The position numbers and the translations under genes were made by a program. From positions 2,978,482 through 3,042,481 of the forward strand of contig NZ_FSRA01000001.1 of the NCBI RefSeq assembly GCF_900129465.1: a DNA stretch of 64,000 bases, in the 5' to 3' direction. This DNA is from Chitinophaga niabensis (lineage in GTDB: Bacteria > Bacteroidota > Bacteroidia > Chitinophagales > Chitinophagaceae). Below are positions 36,118-45,395 of this stretch, one piece after another (positions within the stretch are counted from its first letter, which is position 1; each line of letters starts with the position of its first letter). The notes beneath the pieces are model-generated. The model saw only the letters and a program-made list of their open reading frames with translations. It was not told the DNA's origin and made no database searches.

Positions 36118-36156
36118 AGCAAAAAGCCCCCCGGTGTTCCGGGGGGCTTTTTGTAT
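36118..36156 (+). terminator. Strong terminator after the paired OMP genes
   Basis: AAAAAGCCCCCCGG faces CCGGGGGGCTTTTT around a TGTT loop; the T-run follows directly. Confidence 0.9.
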
Positions 36157-36169
36157 ATTTATTATCGAT

Positions 36170-37690
36170 ATGAAAGTCCTTTCTGCACAACAGATCCGCG
36201 AAGCGGATGCTTACACCATCACACATGAACCCATCAGCAGCGTATTACTGATGGAGCGTGCCGCTGCGGAATGTGCCGGCTGGATGGTCCATACTTTCGG
36301 AGAGGCACCCCCGCCCTTTTATGTGTTCTGCGGCATGGGCAATAACGGCGGAGACGGATTAGTGATCGCAAGATTACTAAGGGACCAGGGCTATAACGTA
36401 CATGCCTATATGGTACATCATTCAGCAACCGCCTCTCCGGATAACCTGGCCAATCAACCTTATGTACAGGACGTACAGTCCATCTATTCCCCCGCTGATT
36501 TTCCTTTGATGGAAGCAACCGGCGTAGTGGTAGATGCCATCTTCGGCACCGGGCTCTCCCGCCCTGTTGAAGGATGGGTAGCTTCCATCCTTCACAAGAT
36601 CAATGATGGCTACGGCAGGCATACCATCGTATCCATAGATATGCCGTCCGGCCTTATGGCAGACAGTGTTACCGGCCATGCAGCCTGTGTTCATGCCAAT
36701 TATACACTCAGCTTTCAGTTCTATAAGCTTGCCTTCCTGCTGCCGGAAAATGCTGCCCGTGTAGGCGAGACCGTGATCCTCCCTATCGGCTTGCATCCGG
36801 ACTTTATCAACAACGTGGAAACAAAGTATCATGTGGTTGATCCCCGGATCGTTAAAACCATTTACCAGCCCCGCGATCCTTTTGCCCATAAAGGCACGTA
36901 CGGTCATGCACTACTGGTAGCCGGCAGTTATGGTAAGATGGGAGCGGCAGTTCTGGCCGCCAGGGCCTGCCTCCGTGCTGGTGCAGGATTATTGACGGTA
37001 CATGTCCCGCAGCGTGGTTATGAGATCTTACAAACGGCTGTGCCGGAAGCGATGTGTGAAACGGAGGACCAGCCCACTGCTTTCAGTGCCCATTTCCACG
37101 AACCATTCAAACATCACCAGGCGCCCGGATATGCTACTATTGGTGTGGGACCCGGGTTGGGAACAGCAGCTGCTACCGCCAGGGCTTTGGAAAAGCTCAT
37201 GGAACTCTATCATAAACCCATGGTGCTGGATGCTGATGCCCTGAATATGATCAGTGAATATCCCTTCCTCCTGCAAAAACTCCCGAAAGATTCGATCCTT
37301 ACCCCGCATCCTAAAGAGTTTGAAAGATTATTTGGCCCTAAAGAAGATCAGTTTGAAAGACTGGAACTCCTTTCCGCCAAAGCGGTGGAATTACAGGTCT
37401 ACATCCTGCTCAAAGGCAGGTTTAGCGCCATGGCCTGTCCGGATGGCGCTGTTTATTTCAATCCCACCGGCAATCCCGGTATGGCCACTGCCGGCAGCGG
37501 GGATGTACTAACAGGTATTTTAACCGGTCTTTTATCACAGGGATACACCCCTAAAGCCGCTCTCCTCCTGGGCGCCTGGCTGCATGGCCTGGCCGGGGAC
37601 CTGGCAGCGGACGATATTTCCGAAGAATCCCTTATTGCAGAGGATATCATCAATTATCTCGGACAGGCTTACCTCGAACTCCGCAAGTAA
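36170..37690 (+). CDS. nnr: Bifunctional NAD(P)H-hydrate epimerase/dehydratase
   Basis: The start is ATG 36170 (506 residues); the frame upstream is not conserved. The N-terminal YjeF_N epimerase domain (about 1-215) shows MGNNGGDGLVIARLLRDQGY and VDAIFGTGLSRPV; the C-terminal ribokinase-like dehydratase domain has PHPKEFERLFG and GNPGMATAGSGDVLTGILTG. The enzyme repairs damaged NAD(P)HX: it interconverts its epimers and dehydrates the S form using ADP. It is cytoplasmic and belongs to central metabolite repair. Confidence 0.95.
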   Translation: MKVLSAQQIREADAYTITHEPISSVLLMERAAAECAGWMVHTFGEAPPPFYVFCGMGNNGGDGLVIARLLRDQGYNVHAYMVHHSATASPDNLANQPYVQDVQSIYSPADFPLMEATGVVVDAIFGTGLSRPVEGWVASILHKINDGYGRHTIVSIDMPSGLMADSVTGHAACVHANYTLSFQFYKLAFLLPENAARVGETVILPIGLHPDFINNVETKYHVVDPRIVKTIYQPRDPFAHKGTYGHALLVAGSYGKMGAAVLAARACLRAGAGLLTVHVPQRGYEILQTAVPEAMCETEDQPTAFSAHFHEPFKHHQAPGYATIGVGPGLGTAAATARALEKLMELYHKPMVLDADALNMISEYPFLLQKLPKDSILTPHPKEFERLFGPKEDQFERLELLSAKAVELQVYILLKGRFSAMACPDGAVYFNPTGNPGMATAGSGDVLTGILTGLLSQGYTPKAALLLGAWLHGLAGDLAADDISEESLIAEDIINYLGQAYLELRK

Positions 37691-37803
37691 GCTTTAAACA
37701 CCTATCTATATTATTAATCAACATAATATATGGAAGCACTAGTAAAATAAATCCCAATACATTATCTTCGTCAACCTTGTAATTTTTAAAAGGCTTATAA
37801 AGT

Positions 37804-40014
37804 ATGAGTATAGTTTACATTATTCCACTATTCGGACTGTTAGCACTGTTATTCACGGCAGTACAAAGTGCCTGGGTCTCACGCCAGGATGCAGGCAATG
37901 AAAAAATGACGGAGATAGCCAAACATATTGCAGAAGGTGCGATGGCGTTTCTGAAAGCTGAGTACAAGATCCTCACCTATTTTGTGATCATTGCTGCCCT
38001 GTTATTAGGTTATATGGGATATTCCCACCACAATTCAGACTGGACGATTGCCCTTGCATTTATTATAGGCGCCATCTTTTCTGCCACTGCCGGTTTCATC
38101 GGCATGAAAATAGCCACCAAAGCGAATGTACGTACAGCGCAAGCTGCCCGTACCAGCCTTGCCCGTGCATTGAAAGTTTCCTTTACCGGAGGCTCTGTAA
38201 TGGGAATGGGTGTTGCCGGCCTGGCTGTTTTAGGACTGGGTGGATTGTTCATTGCACTGAAAGCATATTTCGGTGCTGAAGCAGGTACTGCTGAAATGAT
38301 CAAAACTATTGAAGTACTCACCGGTTTCTCCCTCGGCGCGGAGAGCATTGCGCTCTTTGCACGTGTGGGTGGCGGTATCTATACTAAAGCTGCGGACGTA
38401 GGAGCTGATCTCGTTGGTAAAGTGGAAGCCGGCATCCCTGAGGATGATCCACGCAACCCTGCTACCATTGCAGATAACGTTGGAGACAACGTAGGAGACG
38501 TAGCCGGTATGGGTGCAGACCTTTTCGGTTCATATGTAGCCACTGTACTCGCAACCATGGTACTGGGTGTTGAAACAACTTCCCTGGACAACTTCGGCGG
38601 CCTCGCTCCTGTTATCCTGCCCATGTTCATTGCCGGTATTGGTATTGTGCTTTCCATCATCGGTACTTTCTTTGTAAGGATAGGCGAAAACGCAGGTTTA
38701 AGCACCGGCGCTGTTCAACGTGCCCTGAATATGGGTAACTGGGGTTCCATTGTACTCACTGCTATTGTATGCTACTTTGCGGTGAACTGGATCCTTCCTG
38801 AAACCATGACCCTCCGTTCCCATGAATTCACCCGTACAGGTGTATATGGCGCTATCCTGGTTGGTCTTGTAGTGGGCACCCTTATGAGTATCATCACTGA
38901 ATATTACACCGCCATGGGCAAACGCCCGGTGAATTCCATTATCCGTCAGTCTTCCACCGGCCATGCCACTAACATCATCGGTGGTCTGGCAGTAGGTATG
39001 GAATCTACCTTCCTCCCTATCCTGGTGCTGGCAGGCGGTATCTATGGTTCATTTGCACTTGCCGGTCTGTATGGTGTTGCTATCGCCGCAGCAGGTATGA
39101 TGGCCACTACTGCTATGCAATTGGCTATTGACGCCTTTGGCCCTATCGCCGATAACGCAGGTGGTATCGCAGAAATGAGCGAATTACCCAAAGAAGTTCG
39201 TGAGAAAACAGATATCCTCGATGCTGTAGGGAACACCACCGCCGCTACAGGCAAAGGTTTCGCTATCGCCTCCGCTGCATTGACAGCCCTTGCGCTGTTT
39301 GCAGCTTATGTAGGTGTGGTGGAAGCAAATGGATACAAACTATACAATGCTATCAATATCTATAAAGCAGATGTACTGGCTGGTCTTTTCGTAGGCGCCA
39401 TGATCCCCTTCATCTTCTCTTCCCTCGCTATCCGCGCGGTAGGTGAAGCTGCTATGAGCATGGTGGAAGAAGTTCGCCGCCAGTTCAGGACCATCCCCGG
39501 TATCATGGAAGGAACCGGCAAACCGGAGTACGACAAATGTGTGGCCATCTCTACGGAAGCCTCTATCAAAAAGATGCTGTTACCCGGTGCCATCACTATC
39601 CTGTCTCCCATCCTGATCGGTTTCATCTTTGGACCTGAGGTGCTGGGTGGTTTCCTTGCCGGTGCTACTGTTAGCGGTGTATTGATGGGTATGTTCCAGA
39701 ACAACGCCGGCGGCGCCTGGGATAATGCCAAGAAATCTTTCGAAAAAGGTGTTGAGATCAATGGTGAGATCTATTACAAGAAATCAGAACCACATAAAGC
39801 TTCTGTTACCGGTGATACCGTAGGTGATCCTTTCAAAGATACTTCCGGCCCGTCTATGAACATCCTGATCAAACTGATGTCCATCGTTTCACTTGTAATT
39901 GCACCAACCTTGGCTGAAATACATGGTAAGTACCAGACAACTACGGCTAAGGTGGAACAGGAAGCCAAAAAACCTGTTGCAATAGAGAAAACAACAGCTA
40001 TGTTACCTAAGTAA
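37804..40014 (+). CDS. hppA: K+-dependent membrane pyrophosphatase
   Basis: A 736-residue ion-pumping pyrophosphatase with about 16 membrane segments. The catalytic loops are conserved: [14 protein letters not shown] (195-208) and [20 protein letters not shown] (214-233). At the [18 protein letters not shown] segment the position that is lysine in K+-independent enzymes is Ala480, so this belongs to the K+-dependent group, which includes both Na+ and H+ pumps. It couples PPi hydrolysis to ion export, a useful energy source at low ATP. Confidence 0.95.
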   Translation: MSIVYIIPLFGLLALLFTAVQSAWVSRQDAGNEKMTEIAKHIAEGAMAFLKAEYKILTYFVIIAALLLGYMGYSHHNSDWTIALAFIIGAIFSATAGFIGMKIATKANVRTAQAARTSLARALKVSFTGGSVMGMGVAGLAVLGLGGLFIALKAYFGAEAGTAEMIKTIEVLTGFSLGAESIALFARVGGGIYTKAADVGADLVGKVEAGIPEDDPRNPATIADNVGDNVGDVAGMGADLFGSYVATVLATMVLGVETTSLDNFGGLAPVILPMFIAGIGIVLSIIGTFFVRIGENAGLSTGAVQRALNMGNWGSIVLTAIVCYFAVNWILPETMTLRSHEFTRTGVYGAILVGLVVGTLMSIITEYYTAMGKRPVNSIIRQSSTGHATNIIGGLAVGMESTFLPILVLAGGIYGSFALAGLYGVAIAAAGMMATTAMQLAIDAFGPIADNAGGIAEMSELPKEVREKTDILDAVGNTTAATGKGFAIASAALTALALFAAYVGVVEANGYKLYNAINIYKADVLAGLFVGAMIPFIFSSLAIRAVGEAAMSMVEEVRRQFRTIPGIMEGTGKPEYDKCVAISTEASIKKMLLPGAITILSPILIGFIFGPEVLGGFLAGATVSGVLMGMFQNNAGGAWDNAKKSFEKGVEINGEIYYKKSEPHKASVTGDTVGDPFKDTSGPSMNILIKLMSIVSLVIAPTLAEIHGKYQTTTAKVEQEAKKPVAIEKTTAMLPK

Positions 40015-40037
40015 TTTATGGCAATCTTATTATATGG

Positions 40038-40070
40038 TCCCGGTAATAAATCATTACCGGGATTTTTTTT
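40038..40070 (+). terminator. Terminator after hppA
   Basis: A ten-base stem, TCCCGGTAAT facing ATTACCGGGA with a five-base loop, ends in a run of eight T. Confidence 0.9.
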
Positions 40071-40099
40071 GGTAGTATCATCCCCGCCTCCTATCTTTG
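40068..40099 (+). promoter_or_regulatory. Promoter of the Rrf2 regulator gene
   Basis: TTTG at 40068-40071 and TATCTTTG at 40092-40099 are spaced 20 bases apart, matching the Bacteroidota -33/-7 consensus (TTTG and TANNTTTG). The -33 element reuses the T-run of the hppA terminator. The expected transcript start falls inside the palindrome just downstream. Confidence 0.65.
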
Positions 40100-40101
40100 T
40101 A

Positions 40102-40122
40102 CTGTAATTTTAAATATTACAG
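40102..40122. promoter_or_regulatory. Palindromic operator at the Rrf2 promoter
   Basis: CTGTAAT (40102-40108) and ATTACAG (40116-40122) are a perfect inverted repeat around a seven-base AT-rich spacer. It covers the predicted transcript start, so binding would block transcription; autorepression by the Rrf2 protein encoded from 40125 is inferred. Confidence 0.65.
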
Positions 40123-40124
40123 AA

Positions 40125-40535
40125 TTGATCCGCAGTAAATTCTCAACATCCGTACACATTCTCACACTGCTGGCCAGTGCGCCGGACGAATGGTTATCGT
40201 CCGACTATATCGCCAGTTCGCTGAACAGTAACCCTGCGCTGGTGCGCAAGGAACTGAGTGTACTCAGGGAAGCGGGCCTGATAGAGAGCAAGGAAGGGAA
40301 AAACGGTGGCAGCAGACTGGGAAAGGCTACAAAAGACATCCGTATGTCAGACATCTTCCTGCTGGTGAAGAATGGTCACGTTTTTGGCTACTCTCCTAAT
40401 GAGCCTAATCCTCAATGTGCGGTGGGTGCGCGCATCAACGGCGCGCTGGATGAATTGTTCGGGGAAATTGACAACAGTATCTACGAAAAGCTTTATTCCA
40501 TCACCCTGGCTGAATTCACTAAAAAGTACTTCTGA
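40125..40535 (+). CDS. Rrf2-family transcriptional regulator (YwnA-like)
   Basis: A 136-residue winged-helix protein. It appears to start at a TTG codon; no ATG fits the family start (IRSKFSTSVHILTLLASAPD). The DNA-binding part is SSDYIASSLNSNPALVRKEL followed by GGSRLGKATKDIRMSDIFLL. A single cysteine (NPQCAVGARINGALDELF) occurs in the region that in other Rrf2 proteins senses ligands or redox. The arrangement with an NmrA-like gene downstream is like Bacillus ywnA/ywnB. Confidence 0.9.
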   Translation: MIRSKFSTSVHILTLLASAPDEWLSSDYIASSLNSNPALVRKELSVLREAGLIESKEGKNGGSRLGKATKDIRMSDIFLLVKNGHVFGYSPNEPNPQCAVGARINGALDELFGEIDNSIYEKLYSITLAEFTKKYF

Positions 40536-40550
40536 TTTTTTTACCTTAAA

Positions 40551-40607
40551 CTGTAATAATTTTCATAACAATTTATACATAACTGTAACAAAATTCATAA
40601 CAATTAA
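40551..40607. promoter_or_regulatory. Tandem direct repeats before the NmrA-like gene
   Basis: Two 25-base copies begin with CTGTAATAATTTTCATAACA (40551) and CTGTAACAAAATTCATAACA (40583); 21 of 25 bases agree. The spacing of 32 bases is about three helix turns. Each copy starts with CTGTAA, the half site of the palindrome in front of the Rrf2 gene, so both sites may be bound by the same protein. Confidence 0.6.
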
Positions 40608-40618
40608 TCCTTTCAACA

Positions 40619-41476
40619 ATGTCAAATCAGGTATTAGTTCTCGGTGCAACCGGTTTTGCAGGAAAACAGGTTGTAGATGCCCTCACAGCTGAAGGTATAA
40701 AAGTAAAAGCCGCTACCCGTTTCCCGGAAAAGTTTGTGGCCTCTGCCCCCAATGTATCTCCTGTAAAAGTGGTACTGGAAGATCCCGCCACCTTTGCTCC
40801 TGCCCTCGCCGGCGTTGACAAGGTTTTCCTTGCAGCGGTGCCGCTGGATGCAGATGCACATCTGAAGCTGAACCCTTTCATCGATGAAGCAAAGAAGGCA
40901 GGCATACAAAAAATTGTTTTCCTGTCCGCTATCGGCATGGAAAACCTGCCGGACAGCCCTTTGCGTAAGATTGAGATACACCTTCAAAACGCTGGTATCA
41001 CGTATAATATCGTGCGCCCTAACTTTTTCATGGAAAACTTTTCGGATGGTTCATTCAGCGGTTCTGTTAAAGCTACGGCACAGATCATTATCCCTGCGGA
41101 AGATGCCAGACTGAGCATGATCGCCACTTCGGATATCGCAGCAGTGTCCGCAAAGCTCCTGCTGGACGATACTTTAAAAGGACAGGAACTGACCCTTACC
41201 GGCCCGGCTTCCCTGAATGCATACGATACTGCTGAGATCATCAGCAAAACAAGCGGTAAAAAGGTGACGTATGTTCCGGTAACAGCAGATGAAATGACGG
41301 AGGCGGTAAAAGCGCATGGCCTGTCTGACAGTGAGGCTCAGTATATTGCTTTATTGTTCCAGGGTGTGAGAGCGGGTTACATGGAAGCAGTAACCACAGC
41401 GGTTAAGGATATCACTGGTAAAGAACCGATCAGTTTTGAGACTTTTGCAAAAGCGAACGTAAGCAGTTTCCAATAA
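40619..41476 (+). CDS. NmrA-like NAD(P)-binding oxidoreductase
   Basis: A 285-residue atypical short-chain dehydrogenase. The Rossmann loop is VLVLGATGFAGKQVVDAL at the N-terminus; later segments VFLSAIGMENLPDSPLRKIE, NIVRPNFFMENF and IAAVSAKLLLDDTLKGQEL match NmrA/QorB-type proteins. Such enzymes reduce quinones or serve as redox sensors; the catalytic Tyr-x3-Lys of classical SDRs is not obvious. It lies 83 bases after the Rrf2 gene with the tandem repeats in between. Confidence 0.88.
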   Translation: MSNQVLVLGATGFAGKQVVDALTAEGIKVKAATRFPEKFVASAPNVSPVKVVLEDPATFAPALAGVDKVFLAAVPLDADAHLKLNPFIDEAKKAGIQKIVFLSAIGMENLPDSPLRKIEIHLQNAGITYNIVRPNFFMENFSDGSFSGSVKATAQIIIPAEDARLSMIATSDIAAVSAKLLLDDTLKGQELTLTGPASLNAYDTAEIISKTSGKKVTYVPVTADEMTEAVKAHGLSDSEAQYIALLFQGVRAGYMEAVTTAVKDITGKEPISFETFAKANVSSFQ

Positions 41477-41507
41477 TATATTGTCAGTGATATGCTGCAG
41501 CATATCA

Positions 41508-42503
41508 CTACATACCTTTTTTTACCTCGCTGGGGCTTTGGCCGAACTTCTTCCGGAAAGCATTACTGAAGTGCTGAAGCGAAGAGTAACCCAGTTCATC
41601 CGCAATGTCCGTAAAAGAAAACGTTCCCTCGCGCATCATCTGTTTTGCCTGGTCCAGGCGGTAATCGCTCAGGTATCCGAATACGGTATTGTCAAACACT
41701 TTCTTAAACCCGCTTTTCAGCTTAAACTCATTGATCCCGGCTTTACGTGCCAGGTCTGTGAGGGATAAGGGATCTTGCGCATGCGCCAGCAGAAGATCGC
41801 GTGCATGATAGATCCTTTCTTCATCTGTACGGGATATTTTCTGTACCTCAGGGCTCTTGCGGCCTTCTATCTCTATCTGCTCACATTGCAGGGCTAACAG
41901 TTCTATTGATTTGGATTGCAGGAAAAGTTTCTTTAATCCACCGGTGAAATGGCAATTCCTGACCTCATCTATCACTTGCAGCATCCGGGGGGTAATAAGG
42001 TATCCTTTGGAATAGTACACCGGTTTACGGTTCTCTACCCTTTCTGCCATCCTATCCAGTATAGGGCCGTTATTCGCTGCGATCTGCACAAATTTATCAC
42101 TCATAAAGCTCAGGCCAAATATCTTCATTTCCGGCTGAGGCTCTATCTGCAGCGATTCTTCCATTTCAGGATTGTAAAAGATATTATGCTGATGGCTGGA
42201 CGTTCTGATGTTTTTAGCGATCCCGCTTATGTTCGCCGTTACCTCTCCTTTGAGCATAAAATGCATCCCTATCCGCTGCAGAAAGTCCTTGCCTTCTATA
42301 TGTAAGCGCTGGTATACGCCCATGCTCCCAAAACCCAGCATAATGCCATCAAAATGCATTTCATTAAACTGTGCTTTGCCGAAGCCAAATTCCAGCTTAT
42401 GCACAGATTCTGCAAACACAGGCGAATTGTAAGTAGCTGCTTCAAAGCTCTCATCGCTATGATACAGTACGCCCTGGGAATCGTCTTTGATGGTAACTGG
42501 CAT
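41508..42503 (-). CDS. AraC-family regulator, PchR-like
   Basis: A 331-residue regulator. The N-terminal effector domain has PVFAESVHKLEFGFGKAQFN and GFGSMGVYQRLHI; the C-terminal HTH contains ARKAGINEFKLKSGFKKVFD and IADELGYSSLQHFSNAFRKK with QSPSEVKKG. The spacing FGYLSDYRLDQAKQMM is that of PchR/YpqR-like siderophore-responsive proteins. Its target is unknown; it is convergent with the NmrA-like gene and divergent from a small unknown protein at 42602. Confidence 0.9.
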   Translation of the reverse strand: MPVTIKDDSQGVLYHSDESFEAATYNSPVFAESVHKLEFGFGKAQFNEMHFDGIMLGFGSMGVYQRLHIEGKDFLQRIGMHFMLKGEVTANISGIAKNIRTSSHQHNIFYNPEMEESLQIEPQPEMKIFGLSFMSDKFVQIAANNGPILDRMAERVENRKPVYYSKGYLITPRMLQVIDEVRNCHFTGGLKKLFLQSKSIELLALQCEQIEIEGRKSPEVQKISRTDEERIYHARDLLLAHAQDPLSLTDLARKAGINEFKLKSGFKKVFDNTVFGYLSDYRLDQAKQMMREGTFSFTDIADELGYSSLQHFSNAFRKKFGQSPSEVKKGM

Positions 42504-42601
42504 ATAAAATAATCCGTTAGGTATAAATAATAATCCGTTTCGTGCAACCTTTAAAAACCGGTGGATGCGAATTTTGCCTAAAATTATTCAAATTAAAAGA
42601 C

Positions 42602-42811
42602 ATGATCGGCATCTTCAAAACAAACATCAGCACCCTGCAGGATAAGAACAGGGTCGTTTCTGCAATCGCCGGACATTTCAGCACCACCGACTGTACACTG
42701 GACCTGGAGGACTGCGATAAGGTCCTGCGGGTAATAAGCCAACAACTGGAAGAACAGCATGTTATCTCGTTTGTCCACAAGCTGGGATACCAATGCGCTG
42801 TACTGGACTGA
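42602..42811 (+). CDS. Small conserved-looking protein of unknown function
   Basis: The preferred start is ATG 42602 (69 residues: MIGIFKTNISTLQDKNRVVS onwards); a GTG 60 bases upstream is in frame. The alternation of strands and helices (beta-alpha-beta-beta-alpha-beta) resembles a ferredoxin-like or HMA-type fold, with ISTLQDKNRVVSAIAGHF and DCDKVLRVISQQLEEQHV, but the metal-binding CxxC of HMA domains is absent. It lies between an AraC regulator and a TonB receptor gene, on the same strand as the latter. Confidence 0.55.
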   Translation: MIGIFKTNISTLQDKNRVVSAIAGHFSTTDCTLDLEDCDKVLRVISQQLEEQHVISFVHKLGYQCAVLD

Positions 42812-43002
42812 TTTCCTACTATTAAATTGCAGCCTTTTCTACTGATAATCTATGATTTTCATCAGTTAGCCCCCTATTTCACCCCCTTTAATGTGATTTA
42901 TTTCTTACCTATAGGGGTATACTCTACTTTGCACGTCATATTCTCGGAAAAGCGCATATACGCTCAAAATCCAATAAAACGATAAAAAACCTGGAAACCA
43001 AT

Positions 43003-45372
43003 ATGAAAACAACAGCAAACACGCTAACGCTCATTTGTTTGTTACTGCTGACAACATTTAGCTTAAAGGCACAACAGCAAAGGTATACGGTTAGCGGATA
43101 TGTTAAAGACGAACATTCCGGTGAATCATTAATAGGTATCTCTATTGGTAAACCCGGCACCTCAATAGGTACGGTAACCAATGAGTACGGATTCTACTCC
43201 CTCACCCTCCCTGCCGGCACTCACGAGATCCAATACTCCTACATGGGTTATAAACCTATTAAGATGACCATCGATCTCAGGAGTAATAAACGCCAGGATA
43301 TTAAGCTGGCACAGGCAGACCGCCAGTTGAACGAGGTGGTGATCACCAGCAAGCAACAGGAAAAGAATATCAATACCCTCAGCACCAGCATGAACAAACT
43401 GGAGATCGCTGAAATGAAAAAGCTGCCAACGTTCATGGGTGAAGTGGACGTATTACGTGCTATCCAGACCCTCCCCGGTATCAATACCGTGGGTGAAGGC
43501 GCTGCTGCCTTCAACGTACGGGGTGGTGCAGGAGATGAGAACCTGATCCTGATGGACGAAGCACCCGTTTATAACTCCACACACATGTTGGGCTTCTTCT
43601 CCGTATTCAATCCGGATGCTGTGAAGAACATCAATATGATCAAAGGCGGTTTCCCGGCCGAATACGGTGGCAGAACAGCTTCTGTGCTGGATATCAGGAT
43701 GAAGGACGGAAATAACCAGAAACTGGGGCTTACCGGCGGTATCGGCAATATCTTCAGCCGCCTTGCAGTTGAAGGCCCCATTCAGAAAGATAAATCCTCT
43801 TTCATCATTGCAGGCAGAAGGTCCTACATGGATGTGATAATGAAACCCTTCCTCAAAGGAGATATGAAGGATACCAAGCTGTATTTTTATGACCTCACCG
43901 CAAAAGTGAACTTCAATCTCAATAAGAACAACAGTTTATTTGTGAGTGGTTATTTCGGAAGGGATGTGTTTGGTTTCGGCAACCAGGTGAATATGAACTG
44001 GGGCAACGCTACTACTTCCATCCGCTGGAACCACATCTTCAATAACCGCCTGTTCATGAACCTCACCACTTATTACACCAAGTACGATTACAGTCTGGAA
44101 TTCAAAAGCAAAGAAACAGACGTGAACAAGCAAAGTTACAAGTGGACCTCCAACATCATCAACTACGGTGTTAAACCAGCATTCACTTATTACCTGAACT
44201 CCAACAACACCTTGCACTTTGGTGTACAATCCATACTCTATACCTTCAAACCGGGTAAAGGTACCGGCAGCGATGGCGAAGATGTGAATGAGATCGTGCT
44301 GAAAGACAAGAATGCGCTGGAAGGTGCAGTGTACCTGGATCATGAGTTGAAAGCAGGCAAGTTTGGTGTACAATATGGCGTACGTGTATCAGGCTTCCAG
44401 TTCCGCGGAAAAGGTACTGCTTACTATTATGCAGATACAACTGCCGGTATCCGCAAACGCCTGGATCATACACAGGAATTTGGTGCAGGCAAAACAATTG
44501 CAGATTACTACAACCTGGAACCACGCATCTCTGCCAAGTATAAACTGAATAATACTACAGCCATAAAAGCTGCTTACAGCCGCAGCGCACAATACATGCA
44601 CCAGCTGAGCAACACCGCATCCCCTACCCCGGTAGACATCTGGACGCCGGTGACCAATAACGTAAAACCACAGCTGACAGATCAGGTAACAGCAGGTTAT
44701 TTTTACAATGCTCCCGGAGACAAGTTTGAACTTTCTGCTGAAGTGTTCTATAAAACCATGCAGGACCAGCTGGATTATATCGACAACTCTGACCTTGACC
44801 TGAATGAATTCATTGAAGCAGACCTGCTGGCGTCCAAAGGCCGTGCTTATGGTTTGGAACTCTATGTTAAAAAGGATGTAGGTAATACCACAGGCTGGGT
44901 AAGTTATACCCTCTCCCGTTCTGAACGTAAAACACCCGGCATCAGCCAGAATGAATGGTTCATTAACCGTTACGACCGTACGCACAACGTGAACGTGGTG
45001 GTATCGCATGAATTCACCAAAAGGATCAGCATGGGTGCTAACTGGGTATTTGCATCCGGTACGCCTGCAACGTTTGCAGATGCACGGCTGGAATTCCAGG
45101 ACTGGGATATTCCTTACAACACAACAGAAAAACGTAACAACTACCGCCTGAAACCATTTCACAGGCTGGACCTCTCCGTTACCTGGAAAGGCAAACAATT
45201 AAAACGCTGGAAAGGAGAATGGGTATTCTCCCTGTATAACGTATATGCCCGCAGGAATGCTTATACCGTGTACTTCAGGCAGAACGAGGATGATCCCAGC
45301 AAGAAAGAAGCTGTTCGTCTTTCCATCATCGGTTCTATCATCCCCGGCATTACCTACAACTTCAAGTTTTAA
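43003..45372 (+). CDS. TonB-dependent receptor with carboxypeptidase-like domain
   Basis: A 789-residue outer-membrane receptor. Signal peptide LTLICLLLLTTFSLKAQ, then a regulatory beta-sandwich (YTVSGYVKDEHSGESLIGIS, 27-110) and the plug domain with INTVGEGAAAFNVRGGAGDE, LILMDEAPVYNSTHMLGFFS and FPAEYGGRTASVLDIRMKDG. The barrel ends IPGITYNFKF. The substrate is not defined; no SusD partner follows but a DUF4249 lipoprotein, a different recurrent partner type. Confidence 0.95.
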   Translation: MKTTANTLTLICLLLLTTFSLKAQQQRYTVSGYVKDEHSGESLIGISIGKPGTSIGTVTNEYGFYSLTLPAGTHEIQYSYMGYKPIKMTIDLRSNKRQDIKLAQADRQLNEVVITSKQQEKNINTLSTSMNKLEIAEMKKLPTFMGEVDVLRAIQTLPGINTVGEGAAAFNVRGGAGDENLILMDEAPVYNSTHMLGFFSVFNPDAVKNINMIKGGFPAEYGGRTASVLDIRMKDGNNQKLGLTGGIGNIFSRLAVEGPIQKDKSSFIIAGRRSYMDVIMKPFLKGDMKDTKLYFYDLTAKVNFNLNKNNSLFVSGYFGRDVFGFGNQVNMNWGNATTSIRWNHIFNNRLFMNLTTYYTKYDYSLEFKSKETDVNKQSYKWTSNIINYGVKPAFTYYLNSNNTLHFGVQSILYTFKPGKGTGSDGEDVNEIVLKDKNALEGAVYLDHELKAGKFGVQYGVRVSGFQFRGKGTAYYYADTTAGIRKRLDHTQEFGAGKTIADYYNLEPRISAKYKLNNTTAIKAAYSRSAQYMHQLSNTASPTPVDIWTPVTNNVKPQLTDQVTAGYFYNAPGDKFELSAEVFYKTMQDQLDYIDNSDLDLNEFIEADLLASKGRAYGLELYVKKDVGNTTGWVSYTLSRSERKTPGISQNEWFINRYDRTHNVNVVVSHEFTKRISMGANWVFASGTPATFADARLEFQDWDIPYNTTEKRNNYRLKPFHRLDLSVTWKGKQLKRWKGEWVFSLYNVYARRNAYTVYFRQNEDDPSKKEAVRLSIIGSIIPGITYNFKF

Positions 45373-45395
45373 TCATTCGCAAAGCATTGAATTAT

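Noticed and set aside
44389..45198. Long antisense frame within the TonB receptor gene
   Set aside because: It lies opposite a well-supported receptor, has low-complexity composition and no recognisable domain.
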